The notes under the pieces are model-generated. The model was not told where the DNA came from, did not search any database, and saw only the letters and a list, made by a program, of their open reading frames with translations. Made by a program: the position numbers and the translations under genes. Source: Alistipes senegalensis JC50 (GTDB lineage Bacteria > Bacteroidota > Bacteroidia > Bacteroidales > Rikenellaceae). From it: a stretch of DNA of 64,000 bases. Shown here one piece after another: positions 16,553 through 26,232 of this stretch. Location of the stretch: assembly GCF_025145645.1 (NCBI RefSeq), contig NZ_CP102252.1:3534001-3598000 (forward strand), in the 5' to 3' direction. Positions within the stretch are counted from its first letter, which is position 1; every line of letters starts with the position of its first letter.

Positions 16553-17536
16553 ATGAAGACCGACAAAATCAACAGACTCGTCCGCGATTTCCTGCACGGC
16601 GATATGCCGGAGGAGATCCAGCGCCGTTTCCGGCGGTGGATGACCGCCCCGGCAGACCGTGAAACGAAGGATGCGGCGCTTTTTCAGGCATGGACGGAGT
16701 TGCTCGCCCGGCCTGCGGAAAGCGATTACCGCCATAAACTCACTGACATACACCGACGGATCGACCTGCTGGACCGGGCCGGAAAGAGAGGCCGGTTCAT
16801 ATCCCTGCGGCGGTTTGCGGCCGCAGCGGCCCTGCTGGCGCTCGTCGTCTGCGGGGAATACCTGTTCCTGCGTTCGCGGTACGAACGCACCCCTTCGGTG
16901 TGCCTGGTCACGGCCCAAGGCAGCAAGGGCGAGTTCACGCTTCCCGACGGGACGCGGGTCTGGCTCAACGGCGACAGCCGCCTGAGCTATCCCGAAACAT
17001 TCGATGCCGAAGCCCGTCGCGTCTGGCTCGACGGCGAAGCCTTTTTCCAGGTCCGGCACGATGCCTCTCATCCGTTCGTCGTCGATATGGAGGTCATGCA
17101 GGTCGAGGTGCTCGGCACGGAGTTCGACGCCCGGCACCGGACCGGAACCCGCTATGCCGAAACGGTCCTTCGGTCGGGCAGCGTCCGTGTCCTGACCCCG
17201 GACCGGAAGAGTCCGGTTCTGCTGCGGCCCGACGAACGGGTCTTGTTCGATACGCAGACCGGCCGGATTGCGGTTTCCGAGGTCTCCGCCGGCGATTATT
17301 GCAGTTGGACGGCCCGCCGGCTGGTCTTCACCAACAAATCGCTCTCGGCCATCCTGGTCAATTTGGAACGCTGGTACGGCGTGCATTTCCATTCCGAAGG
17401 GGATATCGACCTGTCGGCGAAACTCTCTTTCCATATCGAATACGAATCGTTGGAGGAGGCGATGCGCCTGATCTCGCGGATCGCTCCGATACGCTACGAC
17501 ATCCGCGGCGAAACGGTTTTTCTCGCCCCGGAATGA
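16553..17536 (+). CDS. FecR-type anti-sigma factor
   Basis: This 327-residue single-span protein should hold the ECF sigma factor inactive and relay the signal from the TonB-dependent transducer. The cytoplasmic N-terminus (residues 1-82) binds sigma. A membrane segment lies at about residues 85-105. The periplasmic FecR domain begins with the typical TAQGSKGEFTLPDGTRVWLN block near residue 119, and a C-terminal STN-like domain (DUF4974) follows. It lies 69 bp after the sigma gene and 159 bp before susC. Confidence 0.94.
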   Translation: MKTDKINRLVRDFLHGDMPEEIQRRFRRWMTAPADRETKDAALFQAWTELLARPAESDYRHKLTDIHRRIDLLDRAGKRGRFISLRRFAAAAALLALVVCGEYLFLRSRYERTPSVCLVTAQGSKGEFTLPDGTRVWLNGDSRLSYPETFDAEARRVWLDGEAFFQVRHDASHPFVVDMEVMQVEVLGTEFDARHRTGTRYAETVLRSGSVRVLTPDRKSPVLLRPDERVLFDTQTGRIAVSEVSAGDYCSWTARRLVFTNKSLSAILVNLERWYGVHFHSEGDIDLSAKLSFHIEYESLEEAMRLISRIAPIRYDIRGETVFLAPE

Positions 17537-17651
17537 TGCAATCCTGAATTCGAACCCTGAAAACCATTTGCCTATGACGATCTGACGACCTTGAAAAAAA
17601 TTGGGACGGATGTTCCTACCACCCGCCCCACGACTTAAAATTAGACCTTAT

Positions 17652-17668
17652 CGTAGTCATACTACGAA
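17652..17668 (+). promoter_or_regulatory. Palindrome upstream of the STN-SusC gene
   Basis: TCGTAGT-CAT-ACTACGA is a perfect inverted repeat 28 bp before the susC start. It may be part of the ECF-dependent promoter region, an operator or an mRNA hairpin. The rest of the 159-bp gap holds no coding frame I would defend. Confidence 0.45.
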
Positions 17669-17695
17669 TGATGAATCTTAAATCGTTGCAAAATT

Positions 17696-20600
17696 ATGAA
17701 ATTTTTTGGACAATCCGATGGCAGCGCCCCGTACAAGCGGCGGCTGTCTGTAAAAATCATGTCCTTATTCATTTTTCTGTTTGTGTCCGTCGGGGGCGTT
17801 TCCGCCGCCAATCCGCCCGTGACGATCCATCTGAAAAATGTCACTGTCGCCGAACTGCTGCGGCAGATCGAGGCGCAGGGGCAGTACTCCTTTGCGTATA
17901 ACAACGCCGACATCGACCTGACGCGCGTCGTTTCCGTCGATGCGGAGTCCTGGCCCATCGAACGGATCGTGTTGAAATGTATTCCCGACGTTTTCGTGAA
18001 CGTCGAGCGGAACAAGGTGATTCTGACGCCGCGCCGCGGTGCGCAAGTTTCCCCCCCCCGCAAAATTTCGGGCAAGGTCGCTGACGCTTCCGGTAATCCC
18101 GTCGTCGGGGCCACCGTCCTGCTCAAAGACGGCGAGGCGGTCCGGGGCACCTCCTCCGGGTCGAACGGCGCTTTCGCTTTCGACTCGTTCAGCCTTTCGG
18201 ACAAGGCCGCGCTCGAAGTGTCGTTCATCGGGTTCGACACCTATAAGGCGGCGGTCGGCGCCCGGACCTTTTTCGACGTGGTCCTGACTTCCGCCCAGCA
18301 GAGCATCGACGAAGTGGTGGTGGTCGGTTACGGCGTGCAGAAGAAAGCCAACCTGACCGGAGCCGTCGCCACGGTGTCGCAGAAAGAGCTGAAAGACCGT
18401 CCCGTGTCGAACGTGGGGCGCGCCTTGCAGGGCGTGATCCCCAACCTCAATGTGACCCTCTCCTCGGGGCAGCCCGGAGCCGGCGCGTCGTACAACATCC
18501 GCGGCACGACCTCGCCCAACGGAGGCAGCCCGCTGATTCTGATCGACGGCGTGGAGACCTATCCCGACCGTATCAATTCGAACGACATCGAGTCGATCAC
18601 GGTGCTGAAAGACGCCTCCTCGGCCGCGATCTACGGTGCCCGCGGCGCATTCGGCGTCATTCTGATCACGACCAAGAGCGGGCAGTATAACGAAAAGGCC
18701 GAGGTGTCGTACAACGGTTATTTCTCCGTGTCCAGCCCTACGACCTCGACCGATTACGAAACCCGCGGCTACTATTCGGCCAAGATCGCCGACTTCTTCA
18801 TGATGGCGACCCAGAACACGCCCTACACCTCCTACACCGAGGCCGATTACAAGGCGCTCTGGGAGCGGCGCAACGACAAGACCGAAAATCCGGCGCGTCT
18901 GTGGGTCGTCACCGATAACCGCAACGGCCGCCAGCAGTATGTCTATCTGGCCAACTTCGACTGGTATAACTATCTCTACGACGACAGCCGCCCGACGTGG
19001 GACCACAACATCAACATCAAGGGCGGTTCCAAGTCGCTGTCCTACATGGTCAGCGGACGCTACTACCAGCAGAAGGGCGTCAACCGGCTCGAACCCGACA
19101 TGTTCAAGTCCTACAATTTCCGTGTGAAATTGCAGGCCGAGATCAAGCCGTGGCTGACCATCGCCAGCAACACCAAATTCTTCCAGTCGAATTACAGGTA
19201 TTACGGGTACGAGGACGAGTACAACAATTTCCGCAAGCCCACGCTGCATGCGCTGGCGTCGTTCGTGCCGGTGAATCCCGACGGAACGGCCGTGTCGCAT
19301 ACTTCGATGACGCAGTCCTCGACCCACTACGTGATGGACGGCTACAACGCCATGATGCAGAAGGGCAAGAGCTTCGGCAACAAGAAGACCCAGGAGATCA
19401 CCACGACGTTCGAAGCCACGTTCAAGCTGCACCGGGATTTCAACGTCAAGGCCGATTTCAGCTACACGCAGGGTTATCTGCACAACGACTACCGCAGCGT
19501 CAACGTCCAGTATTCGCAGTATCCGGGCGAGGTGATGACCGAACCCGAAGGCAGCTTCCCCAACAAATACAAGGAGGTCGTTTGGGATCAGAACTATTAT
19601 GTGGCCGATGTTTACGGAACCTACAACCGGACCTTCGCCGAGAAACACAACCTGACGCTGATCGCCGGTTACAACTACGAGGCCAAGTATTACCGCGACC
19701 TCACGGCGGCCAACGACGGCCTGCTGTCGGAGGAACTCTCGGACTTCAACCTGGCCAAGGGCACCACCAATTTCACGCTCAACGGCGGCCGCAACGAATA
19801 CGCCATCATGGGCCTCTTCTACCGGGCGGCCTACGATTACAGGGGCAAGTACCTCTTCGAGGTCAACGGCCGCTACGACGGCACCTCGCGCTTCCCGCGC
19901 GGCAAGCGTTACGGCTTCTTCCCCTCGTTCTCTGCGGCCTACCGCATCAGCGAGGAGCCTTTCTTCGAACCGTTGCGCAAGGCGGTGGACAATCTGAAAA
20001 TCCGTCTTTCCTACGGTTCGCTGGGCAACCAGCAGATCGGCTACTACGATTTCATCCAGACCGTTACGACCAAAGGTTCGATGAGCGACTACTCGTTCGA
20101 CGGAACGACGCTCGGACAGCATGCCACGGTGAGCGATCCCGTGTCGGGCAACCAGACCTGGGAGAAGGTCGTGTCGAAAAATCTCGGACTCGATCTCAAC
20201 ATGTTCCGCAACCGCCTGTCGCTGACGGCCGATTTCTACATCCGCGATACGAAAGGCATTCTGGGCAAGGGCAAGTCGCTGCCGTCGATCTACGGAGCCG
20301 ACGAACCGCAGGTCAACTCGAACAACCTCCGCACGAAGGGCTACGAACTGGTGCTCGGCTGGCGCGACTCGTTCGAACTGGCGGGAAGCGCTTTCAGCTA
20401 CGGCATTACGGGATCGTTCTCGGACTATACGGCCAAGTACACCAAGTGCGACAACCCTTCGGGGCTGATCGGCGATCCCTATGTGGGCAAGAAATACGGC
20501 GAGATCTGGGGCTATAAGGTCGATGGGCTGTTCCGCACCGACGAGGAGGCTGCCGAATACGCTTCGAGAATCGACCTTTCGACCGTCGCCGCGGGCTATT

Positions 20601-21262
20601 ATTCGGCGACGGGAGCCTACGGCAAGGGCGTTCGTGCGGGCGACATCAAGTACCTCGACCTGAACGGCGACAACATCGTCAACGGCGGCAAAGGCACGCT
20701 GGAAGACCCGGGCGACCGCCGCGTGATCGGCAACTCGTCGCCGCGTTACCAGTACGGGGCGACGCTGAACTTCTCGTGGTACGGATTCGACGTGTCGGTG
20801 TTCGTGCAGGGCATCGGCCGGCTGGACTGGTATCCCGGAGCGGACAACCTGCGCTTCTGGGGCCCTTACTGCCGTCCCTACGCGACTTTCATCCCGAAGA
20901 ATTTCATGAGCCGGGTGTGGAGCGAGGAGAATCCCGACGCTTATTTCCCGCGCGCCCGCGCCTATACGTCGCTCAATTCGACGCAGGGCACGGCCTACTA
21001 CACCAACGACCGCTACTTGCAGAATCTGGCCTACTGCCGTCTGAAAAACCTCACGATCGGATACACGATTCCCAGACGGCTGACTTCGAAGGTCGGCATC
21101 AAGGAGTGCCGCATCTATTTCAGCGGCGAGAACCTCGCCACGTGGTCGGCGCTGGAGAGCGATTTCCTCGATCCCGAGCAGGCGGCCGCCGACTCGGACA
21201 AGAAGTCGAACGTCTATCCCTGGTGCAAAACCTACTCCGTGGGTCTGAACTTAACCTTCTAA
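17696..21262 (+). CDS. SusC/RagA-like TonB-dependent transporter with N-terminal STN signalling domain
   Basis: This outer-membrane channel (1188 residues) should import an oligosaccharide or similar ligand together with SusD and also signal to FecR. After the signal peptide (about residues 1-38), residues 40-115 form the STN domain that contacts FecR. A carboxypeptidase-regulatory-like domain covers about 122-205, the plug begins at DEVVVVGYG, and the beta barrel runs to the C-terminus. The STN domain is what distinguishes it from the second SusC in this window. I keep ATG 17696, although an ATG at 17759 would still leave a signal peptide. A run of nine C lies in the linker between STN and the next domain. 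SusD starts 13 bp after the stop. Confidence 0.96.
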   Translation: MKFFGQSDGSAPYKRRLSVKIMSLFIFLFVSVGGVSAANPPVTIHLKNVTVAELLRQIEAQGQYSFAYNNADIDLTRVVSVDAESWPIERIVLKCIPDVFVNVERNKVILTPRRGAQVSPPRKISGKVADASGNPVVGATVLLKDGEAVRGTSSGSNGAFAFDSFSLSDKAALEVSFIGFDTYKAAVGARTFFDVVLTSAQQSIDEVVVVGYGVQKKANLTGAVATVSQKELKDRPVSNVGRALQGVIPNLNVTLSSGQPGAGASYNIRGTTSPNGGSPLILIDGVETYPDRINSNDIESITVLKDASSAAIYGARGAFGVILITTKSGQYNEKAEVSYNGYFSVSSPTTSTDYETRGYYSAKIADFFMMATQNTPYTSYTEADYKALWERRNDKTENPARLWVVTDNRNGRQQYVYLANFDWYNYLYDDSRPTWDHNINIKGGSKSLSYMVSGRYYQQKGVNRLEPDMFKSYNFRVKLQAEIKPWLTIASNTKFFQSNYRYYGYEDEYNNFRKPTLHALASFVPVNPDGTAVSHTSMTQSSTHYVMDGYNAMMQKGKSFGNKKTQEITTTFEATFKLHRDFNVKADFSYTQGYLHNDYRSVNVQYSQYPGEVMTEPEGSFPNKYKEVVWDQNYYVADVYGTYNRTFAEKHNLTLIAGYNYEAKYYRDLTAANDGLLSEELSDFNLAKGTTNFTLNGGRNEYAIMGLFYRAAYDYRGKYLFEVNGRYDGTSRFPRGKRYGFFPSFSAAYRISEEPFFEPLRKAVDNLKIRLSYGSLGNQQIGYYDFIQTVTTKGSMSDYSFDGTTLGQHATVSDPVSGNQTWEKVVSKNLGLDLNMFRNRLSLTADFYIRDTKGILGKGKSLPSIYGADEPQVNSNNLRTKGYELVLGWRDSFELAGSAFSYGITGSFSDYTAKYTKCDNPSGLIGDPYVGKKYGEIWGYKVDGLFRTDEEAAEYASRIDLSTVAAGYYSATGAYGKGVRAGDIKYLDLNGDNIVNGGKGTLEDPGDRRVIGNSSPRYQYGATLNFSWYGFDVSVFVQGIGRLDWYPGADNLRFWGPYCRPYATFIPKNFMSRVWSEENPDAYFPRARAYTSLNSTQGTAYYTNDRYLQNLAYCRLKNLTIGYTIPRRLTSKVGIKECRIYFSGENLATWSALESDFLDPEQAAADSDKKSNVYPWCKTYSVGLNLTF
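18051..18059 (+). repeat. C9 homopolymer inside the susC coding region
   Basis: Nine consecutive C occur at codons 119-121, between the STN and regulatory-like domains. A gain or loss of one base would frameshift the transporter after its signalling domain. Confidence 0.9.
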
Positions 21263-21275
21263 TGCGACTGCCGTT

Positions 21276-23030
21276 ATGAAAAAAATCATTCTTTATATCT
21301 TTTCCGGTGTTGCGGCGTGCGGCTTCTGCGGTTGCGAGGATGCGCTCGACCGTTTCCCGAAGGACCGGCTCACTCCCGAGAGCTTCTTCCGCACGGAGGA
21401 AGAGTGCCAGCTCTACACCAACGATTTCTATACGATGTTCCCCTCCGCCGGGTCGATCTACGGCGAAACGGCCGACATCATCGCCAAGACCACGCTTACG
21501 AGCGAGGTGCTGGGCAACCGCACCGTTCCCGCTACTGCGAGCACCTGGAAGTGGGAGAAACTGCGCGACATCAACTTTTTCCTGCAACACTCCTCCAACT
21601 GTCCGGACGAGCGCGTGCGGCTCGAATACGAAGGTCTGGCGCGTTTCTTCCGGGCCTGGTTCTACTTCGAGAAGGTGAAATATTACGGCGACGTGCCCTG
21701 GGTGGATCGTCCGATCGACGCTAGCGATCCGCTGCTCTTCGAAAAGGGCCGCGATCCGCGGGAGCTGGTGATGCAGAAGGTGGTCGAGGACCTCGACTTT
21801 GCCATCCTGCACCTGCCTGCCGAAAAATCGGTCTACCGCGTGACCCGCTGGACCGCGCTGGCGCTCAAGAGCCGGGCCTGCCTGTTCGAGGGGACTTTCC
21901 GCAAGTATCACGGATCGGACGGTTACGAGTCCTATCTTACGGCTTGCGCGACGGCTTCGAAACGCTTCATCGACGAGAGCGGTTACGGGATCTACACGAC
22001 CGGAAGCACGCCTTACCTGAATCTTTTCTCGTCGCTCAAGGCGCTCGACACGGAAATCGTCCTCGCCCGGGCGTACAACACCTCCATCGGTCTGAAACAC
22101 GACGTGAACGGTTATCTCACCAGCATCACGATGGGGCGTCCGGGGCTGTTGAAGAACATCGCCGACATGTACCTGATGAAAGACGGCACGCCCTTCACCT
22201 CGCAGCCCGGCTGGGAGACGATGCAGCTGCCCGACGAGAGCCGGAACCGCGACGGCCGCTTCGCCCAGACGGTCCGCACGCCCGGTTACAAGCGTGTGGA
22301 CGACACGGCCGAATCGGCCCCGAACCTCGCTGCGACGATGACCGGCTACCAGCTGGTGAAATACTTGCAGTCGGCCAAGTACGATTCGTACAACGCTTCG
22401 ACGAACGACCTGCCGCTGTTCCGCGCCGCCGAGGTGCTTCTCAACTATGCCGAGGCGAAAGCCGAGCTGGGAACGCTGACCCAGGCCGACATCGAGCTGT
22501 CGATCAATCCGCTGCGCGAGCGGGCCGGGGTCGCGGACCTTTCGCTCGCGGAGGCCAACGCCCATCCCGATCCCTATCTGGCTTCTGCGGAGACGGGCTA
22601 CGCCAACGTGACGGGCGACAACAAGGGGGTGATCCTCGAAATACGCCGCGAACGCACCGTCGAACTGCTGATGGAGAACCTCCGCTATTGGGACATCATG
22701 CGCTGGAAGGAGGGCAAGCGTTTCGAAAAGCCCTTCAAGGGACTCTATTTCCCCGGTACGGGAAGCTACGATCTGAACGGCGACGGCGTGGACGACGTGT
22801 GCATCTGGTCGGGGTCGAAGCCCGCGACCTCGGCGGCGACGGTTTACGAACTGAACAAGGAGATTTTTCTCAGCGAGGGCGACCGCGGCAACATCGTCAT
22901 CCATACCGACTATGTCCGGACCTGGGACGAAGAACGCGACTATCTCTATCCCGTTCCGACCGACGACCGGGTGCTGACGCAGGGCGCTATCACCCAGAAT
23001 CCCGGCTGGAAAGACGGACTGAATTTCTAA
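21276..23030 (+). CDS. SusD/RagB-like outer-membrane lipoprotein
   Basis: SusD proteins form the lid on the SusC channel and bind glycan at the cell surface. The 584-residue protein has a lipoprotein signal (acylated residue C20) followed by the family start with ALDRFPKDRLTPESFF. Tetratricopeptide-type helices make up the N-terminal half, and the C-terminal SusD motif includes ILEIRRERTVELLMENLRY near residue 455. It is paired with the STN-SusC gene 13 bp upstream and is followed 24 bp later by the EEP lipoprotein gene. Confidence 0.96.
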   Translation: MKKIILYIFSGVAACGFCGCEDALDRFPKDRLTPESFFRTEEECQLYTNDFYTMFPSAGSIYGETADIIAKTTLTSEVLGNRTVPATASTWKWEKLRDINFFLQHSSNCPDERVRLEYEGLARFFRAWFYFEKVKYYGDVPWVDRPIDASDPLLFEKGRDPRELVMQKVVEDLDFAILHLPAEKSVYRVTRWTALALKSRACLFEGTFRKYHGSDGYESYLTACATASKRFIDESGYGIYTTGSTPYLNLFSSLKALDTEIVLARAYNTSIGLKHDVNGYLTSITMGRPGLLKNIADMYLMKDGTPFTSQPGWETMQLPDESRNRDGRFAQTVRTPGYKRVDDTAESAPNLAATMTGYQLVKYLQSAKYDSYNASTNDLPLFRAAEVLLNYAEAKAELGTLTQADIELSINPLRERAGVADLSLAEANAHPDPYLASAETGYANVTGDNKGVILEIRRERTVELLMENLRYWDIMRWKEGKRFEKPFKGLYFPGTGSYDLNGDGVDDVCIWSGSKPATSAATVYELNKEIFLSEGDRGNIVIHTDYVRTWDEERDYLYPVPTDDRVLTQGAITQNPGWKDGLNF

Positions 23031-23054
23031 ACGGAAACCTAAAAACGAACCACC

Positions 23055-23930
23055 ATGAAAATCACCAGATTCATACTGTCTGCTTTATTCGGCTGCTGCC
23101 TGGTCCTCTCCGCAGCGGCGTGCTCCGACCTGTCGGGCGACAACTCCGATTTCGATTTCGGGGACATGACCTCCGACGAGCCCGAAAACCCCTACGACGG
23201 GCAGGGCTACGACCGCCTGCCCAATTCGGTCCGGCTGGCGACCTACAACACCCACCGTTGCGAAGGGTGGACCCAGAACGCCGGGACCGACCGGGCGAAC
23301 TATAACAACACGGCCAAGGTCATCTCGCTGATGGACCCCGACGTGATCGCCTTGCAGGAATTGGACAAGAACACCACGTGGCATCCCACCGACCAGTTGC
23401 AGGAACTGGCCGACCGTACCGGAATGCGGCCTTACTACTGCAAGACGATCGATTACCGCGGCGGCGACTACGGTATCGGCATTCTCTGCAAGACGGCGCC
23501 CAAGACCACCTATGCCGGCGATCTGCCGGGAACCGAGGCGCGGAAGTTCTTCCTCGCGGAGTTCGACGACTATATCTTCATCGCCACGCACTTCTGCCAT
23601 AAGGAGGCGGCCAACCGCGAGCGGTCGTTGGAGATCATCGGCGAGTACATAGCTGCCAATTACGCCGCCTATGCCAAACCGATTTATCTGGCGGGCGACC
23701 TCAATATGAAAAACATTCCGCTGGCCGCTACCAAGTCGTGGAAGGTTATCAGCACGTCGGCCAACACCTTCGTGAACAGCTCTTCGCCGTCGCGCATCGA
23801 CTTCGTGCTCGTCTATACGGGCAATTCGCCGTCGTACGAGGTGCTGCGCACGGCCGTGCCCTCGTACGAGGAGATCAATGTGATGAAGGTTTCCGACCAC
23901 CTTCCCGTACTGGTGGACCTCAAAAAGTAA
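23055..23930 (+). CDS. Endonuclease/exonuclease/phosphatase-family lipoprotein
   Basis: This 291-residue exported enzyme belongs to the metal-dependent EEP superfamily, whose members cleave phosphodiester or phosphomonoester bonds in nucleic acids, inositol phosphates or sphingomyelin. The lipobox LSAAAC puts the acylated cysteine at residue 23. Catalytic motifs in order are ATYNTHR, ALQELD (the metal-binding glutamate), ATHFCHKE, AGDLNM and the C-terminal SDHLPV. Of the three EEP proteins in the window it has the most canonical active site, with LQE intact. It sits between SusD and a DUF5689 lipoprotein, 6 bp before the latter, so it should act on the transported substrate at the cell surface or in the periplasm. 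The substrate cannot be told. Confidence 0.9.
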   Translation: MKITRFILSALFGCCLVLSAAACSDLSGDNSDFDFGDMTSDEPENPYDGQGYDRLPNSVRLATYNTHRCEGWTQNAGTDRANYNNTAKVISLMDPDVIALQELDKNTTWHPTDQLQELADRTGMRPYYCKTIDYRGGDYGIGILCKTAPKTTYAGDLPGTEARKFFLAEFDDYIFIATHFCHKEAANRERSLEIIGEYIAANYAAYAKPIYLAGDLNMKNIPLAATKSWKVISTSANTFVNSSSPSRIDFVLVYTGNSPSYEVLRTAVPSYEEINVMKVSDHLPVLVDLKK

Positions 23931-23936
23931 GCGATT

Positions 23937-26159
23937 ATGGAAAACAGACTTTCAAACAGCTTTTTCCGGACGGCGGCGGCCCTCGCGCTGCTGCTTTCGG
24001 CCGGGGCGTGCAAGGACGACGTGGCGCTGCCGATGCAGTCGATCACGCTGAATACCCATGCGATCCTCGCCCCGTCATTCGGCACGACGCTCTCGTTCGA
24101 GGTCAGGGCCAACTGCGACTGGCAAATATCCGTCACGGGCGACGACACGTCGTGGGCGCAGCTCTCGCGCTCCGAAGCGACGGGCACGGCGACGGTGGCG
24201 GTGACGATCGGTGAAAATGCGACTTCCGCGAGCCGTTCGCTCACGCTGCGCGTCGCGGCCAGGCGCAATGCTGCGGTGGCCGAGGAGCTGAATTTCGTGC
24301 AGGCTTCCGCTACGTCCGACGGCTATCTGAGCGTTTCCGACCTGCGGGCGCTGGCCGCCGACGGCGACTACACCGTGACGCAGGAGGTGAAACTCCGCGG
24401 CATCGTCGTGTCGAGCGTTCAGGACAACAACTACTTCGATAACTGCCTTGCGCTGCAAAGTGACCTGAAACCCCGCTGCGGCATCACGCTGCGCACTGAT
24501 GAAACGCTTTACCGCAATCCGGGCGAAGAGTTGGAGATCGACCTGAAAGGCGCCGTGGTGGGCGTGAACGCCGAAACCGGCGTGATGGAGCTGAAGCCCG
24601 TTTCGGACGACCGGGTGGTGCGTTCGGAAACCACGCAGGTGACGCCCGCGGCGCTGCCGGTGACCTATGCCCAGTTCGCGTCGGGCGATTACGAGTCGAT
24701 GTACGTGTCGCTCGACGCACAGGTGGTGGTCAGCGACCTGAACAAGGTGCTGAGCGATAACGTCACCGTCCAGACGGCCGACGACGAGCGTTTCACGCTC
24801 TATGCGCGGCAGAACAGCACGTTCGGCATCGACGCCGTGCCGGTCGGCAGCGGCCGGCTGTGCGGCATTGCGGGCGTGTACGACGGGAACAGCGTCGTGA
24901 TGCCTTGCACGGCGGCGGATTTCGCGGCGATGAATGCGCCCCGCTTCGACGGCGGCATCACGCTTCCCTACGTGTTGTCGGTCATGACCCGCACGGCGGC
25001 CAACGGCGACGGCAAGTACATCTATTATTCCGGTTCGAACGGCACGGGGTCGATCGACGGCGTTTCGGCGACGGCGATGGACGGCACGGGCGCCAACATC
25101 ACGGCCAAGCTGAGCTCCTCGGGCAATAACCTGGGCTTCCGCTACTGGAACGAGAACAGCGGCCACCACAACCTGCCGATGAAGTCGTGGACCGGCGGCA
25201 AGGACAAGGACTATGCGCTCTTCACCTTCCCGCTCGACGAGACGATCGACGGTCCGTTCCGCTTCTCGTTCGGTTGGAGCGCCTCGGGAACGGCTCCGGC
25301 CAACTGGACGCTTTCCTATTCGAACGACAATGCCGTCTGGTATACGCCGGCTCCGGCCGACGAGCCGCATTTCGTGATTCCGCAGGGCAAGGCGGTCGGC
25401 GGCGGCAAGAACTTCTTCTACTGGACGATCGACATCGCACCGCAAATCCCGCTCGAACGCCGCGGAACGCTCTACATCCGGGTGACGCCGTTCAATCAGG
25501 TCACGGTGAACGCCGGAACGGTGGCCAACGGCGGCGAAATCCGCCTCCATTCGTGCGCCGTCGTGGAGAAGGTTCCTGCCTTCAGCACCGAAAAACCCGC
25601 GGGAGCGGTTTATTTCGAACCGTTCGACAACCTGACGACGGGGCTCGACTACTGCCACGGCGACAAGCTGGCCGCGATGCTCAACTTCTGCGGCAGCGAC
25701 ATTTCGGTGTGGGACGCCGCGGCGAAGAACGGCCTTTCGGGCACGCATGTCCGCCAGCGTCCGGGATATGCCCAGATCGGCTTCGTGGAGACGCAGACCG
25801 TCGCTCAGGGTTCCTACACGAACAACGTAGGATCGCTGCTAACGCCCGCTTTCGGGGCTTCGGGAACCCTCACGCTGTCGTTCGACGCTATGGCCTACAA
25901 GAACACTTCGGTGCACGCGAACAGCGGTGCGAAGGACCTGAAAGGCGATCTGAAATCGGTGGTCGTCGAGGTGATCGGCGGCGGAACGATCGACGGGGCG
26001 TCGAAGAAGGTCGTGAGCGGGCTGTACTATACCAAGTTCAAACGCTTCACGCTGACGATCGACGGTGCGACGGCCTCCACGGCCGTGCGGTTCACGAGCG
26101 AACCCGCTTCGGGCGAGTTCTCCCGCTGGTTCATCGACAATATCTGCGTGACGAAATAG
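23937..26159 (+). CDS. BACON/DUF5689-type surface lipoprotein
   Basis: The 740-residue lipoprotein (acylated residue C25) is probably a surface ligand-binding protein. Residues of about 35-125 look like a BACON-type immunoglobulin fold. About 125-330 resemble DUF5689, with the OB-fold-like blocks VKLRGIVVSSVQDNNYFDN and a closing KPVSDDRVV segment. The remaining half is beta-sandwich, of choice-of-anchor or carbohydrate-binding type, with a repeat of the FDNLTTGLDY kind. No catalytic motif is visible. It is encoded 6 bp after the EEP gene, and its transcript meets a terminator just after the stop. Confidence 0.82.
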   Translation: MENRLSNSFFRTAAALALLLSAGACKDDVALPMQSITLNTHAILAPSFGTTLSFEVRANCDWQISVTGDDTSWAQLSRSEATGTATVAVTIGENATSASRSLTLRVAARRNAAVAEELNFVQASATSDGYLSVSDLRALAADGDYTVTQEVKLRGIVVSSVQDNNYFDNCLALQSDLKPRCGITLRTDETLYRNPGEELEIDLKGAVVGVNAETGVMELKPVSDDRVVRSETTQVTPAALPVTYAQFASGDYESMYVSLDAQVVVSDLNKVLSDNVTVQTADDERFTLYARQNSTFGIDAVPVGSGRLCGIAGVYDGNSVVMPCTAADFAAMNAPRFDGGITLPYVLSVMTRTAANGDGKYIYYSGSNGTGSIDGVSATAMDGTGANITAKLSSSGNNLGFRYWNENSGHHNLPMKSWTGGKDKDYALFTFPLDETIDGPFRFSFGWSASGTAPANWTLSYSNDNAVWYTPAPADEPHFVIPQGKAVGGGKNFFYWTIDIAPQIPLERRGTLYIRVTPFNQVTVNAGTVANGGEIRLHSCAVVEKVPAFSTEKPAGAVYFEPFDNLTTGLDYCHGDKLAAMLNFCGSDISVWDAAAKNGLSGTHVRQRPGYAQIGFVETQTVAQGSYTNNVGSLLTPAFGASGTLTLSFDAMAYKNTSVHANSGAKDLKGDLKSVVVEVIGGGTIDGASKKVVSGLYYTKFKRFTLTIDGATASTAVRFTSEPASGEFSRWFIDNICVTK

Positions 26160-26176
26160 AGAACATACGAAACCGG

Positions 26177-26214
26177 GAGAGAGGGCCGGAGTGTTTTCCG
26201 ACCTCTCTCTTTTT
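26177..26214 (+). terminator. Terminator-like hairpin between the DUF5689 gene and the GH3 gene
   Basis: GAGAGAGG (26177-26184) pairs with CCTCTCTC (26202-26209), with inner CGGA/TCCG pairs and a five-T tail. It ends 19 bp before the GH3 start, leaving no room for a promoter, so it may act as an attenuator. Confidence 0.75.
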
Positions 26215-26232
26215 GAAAACAGACTGATATTT

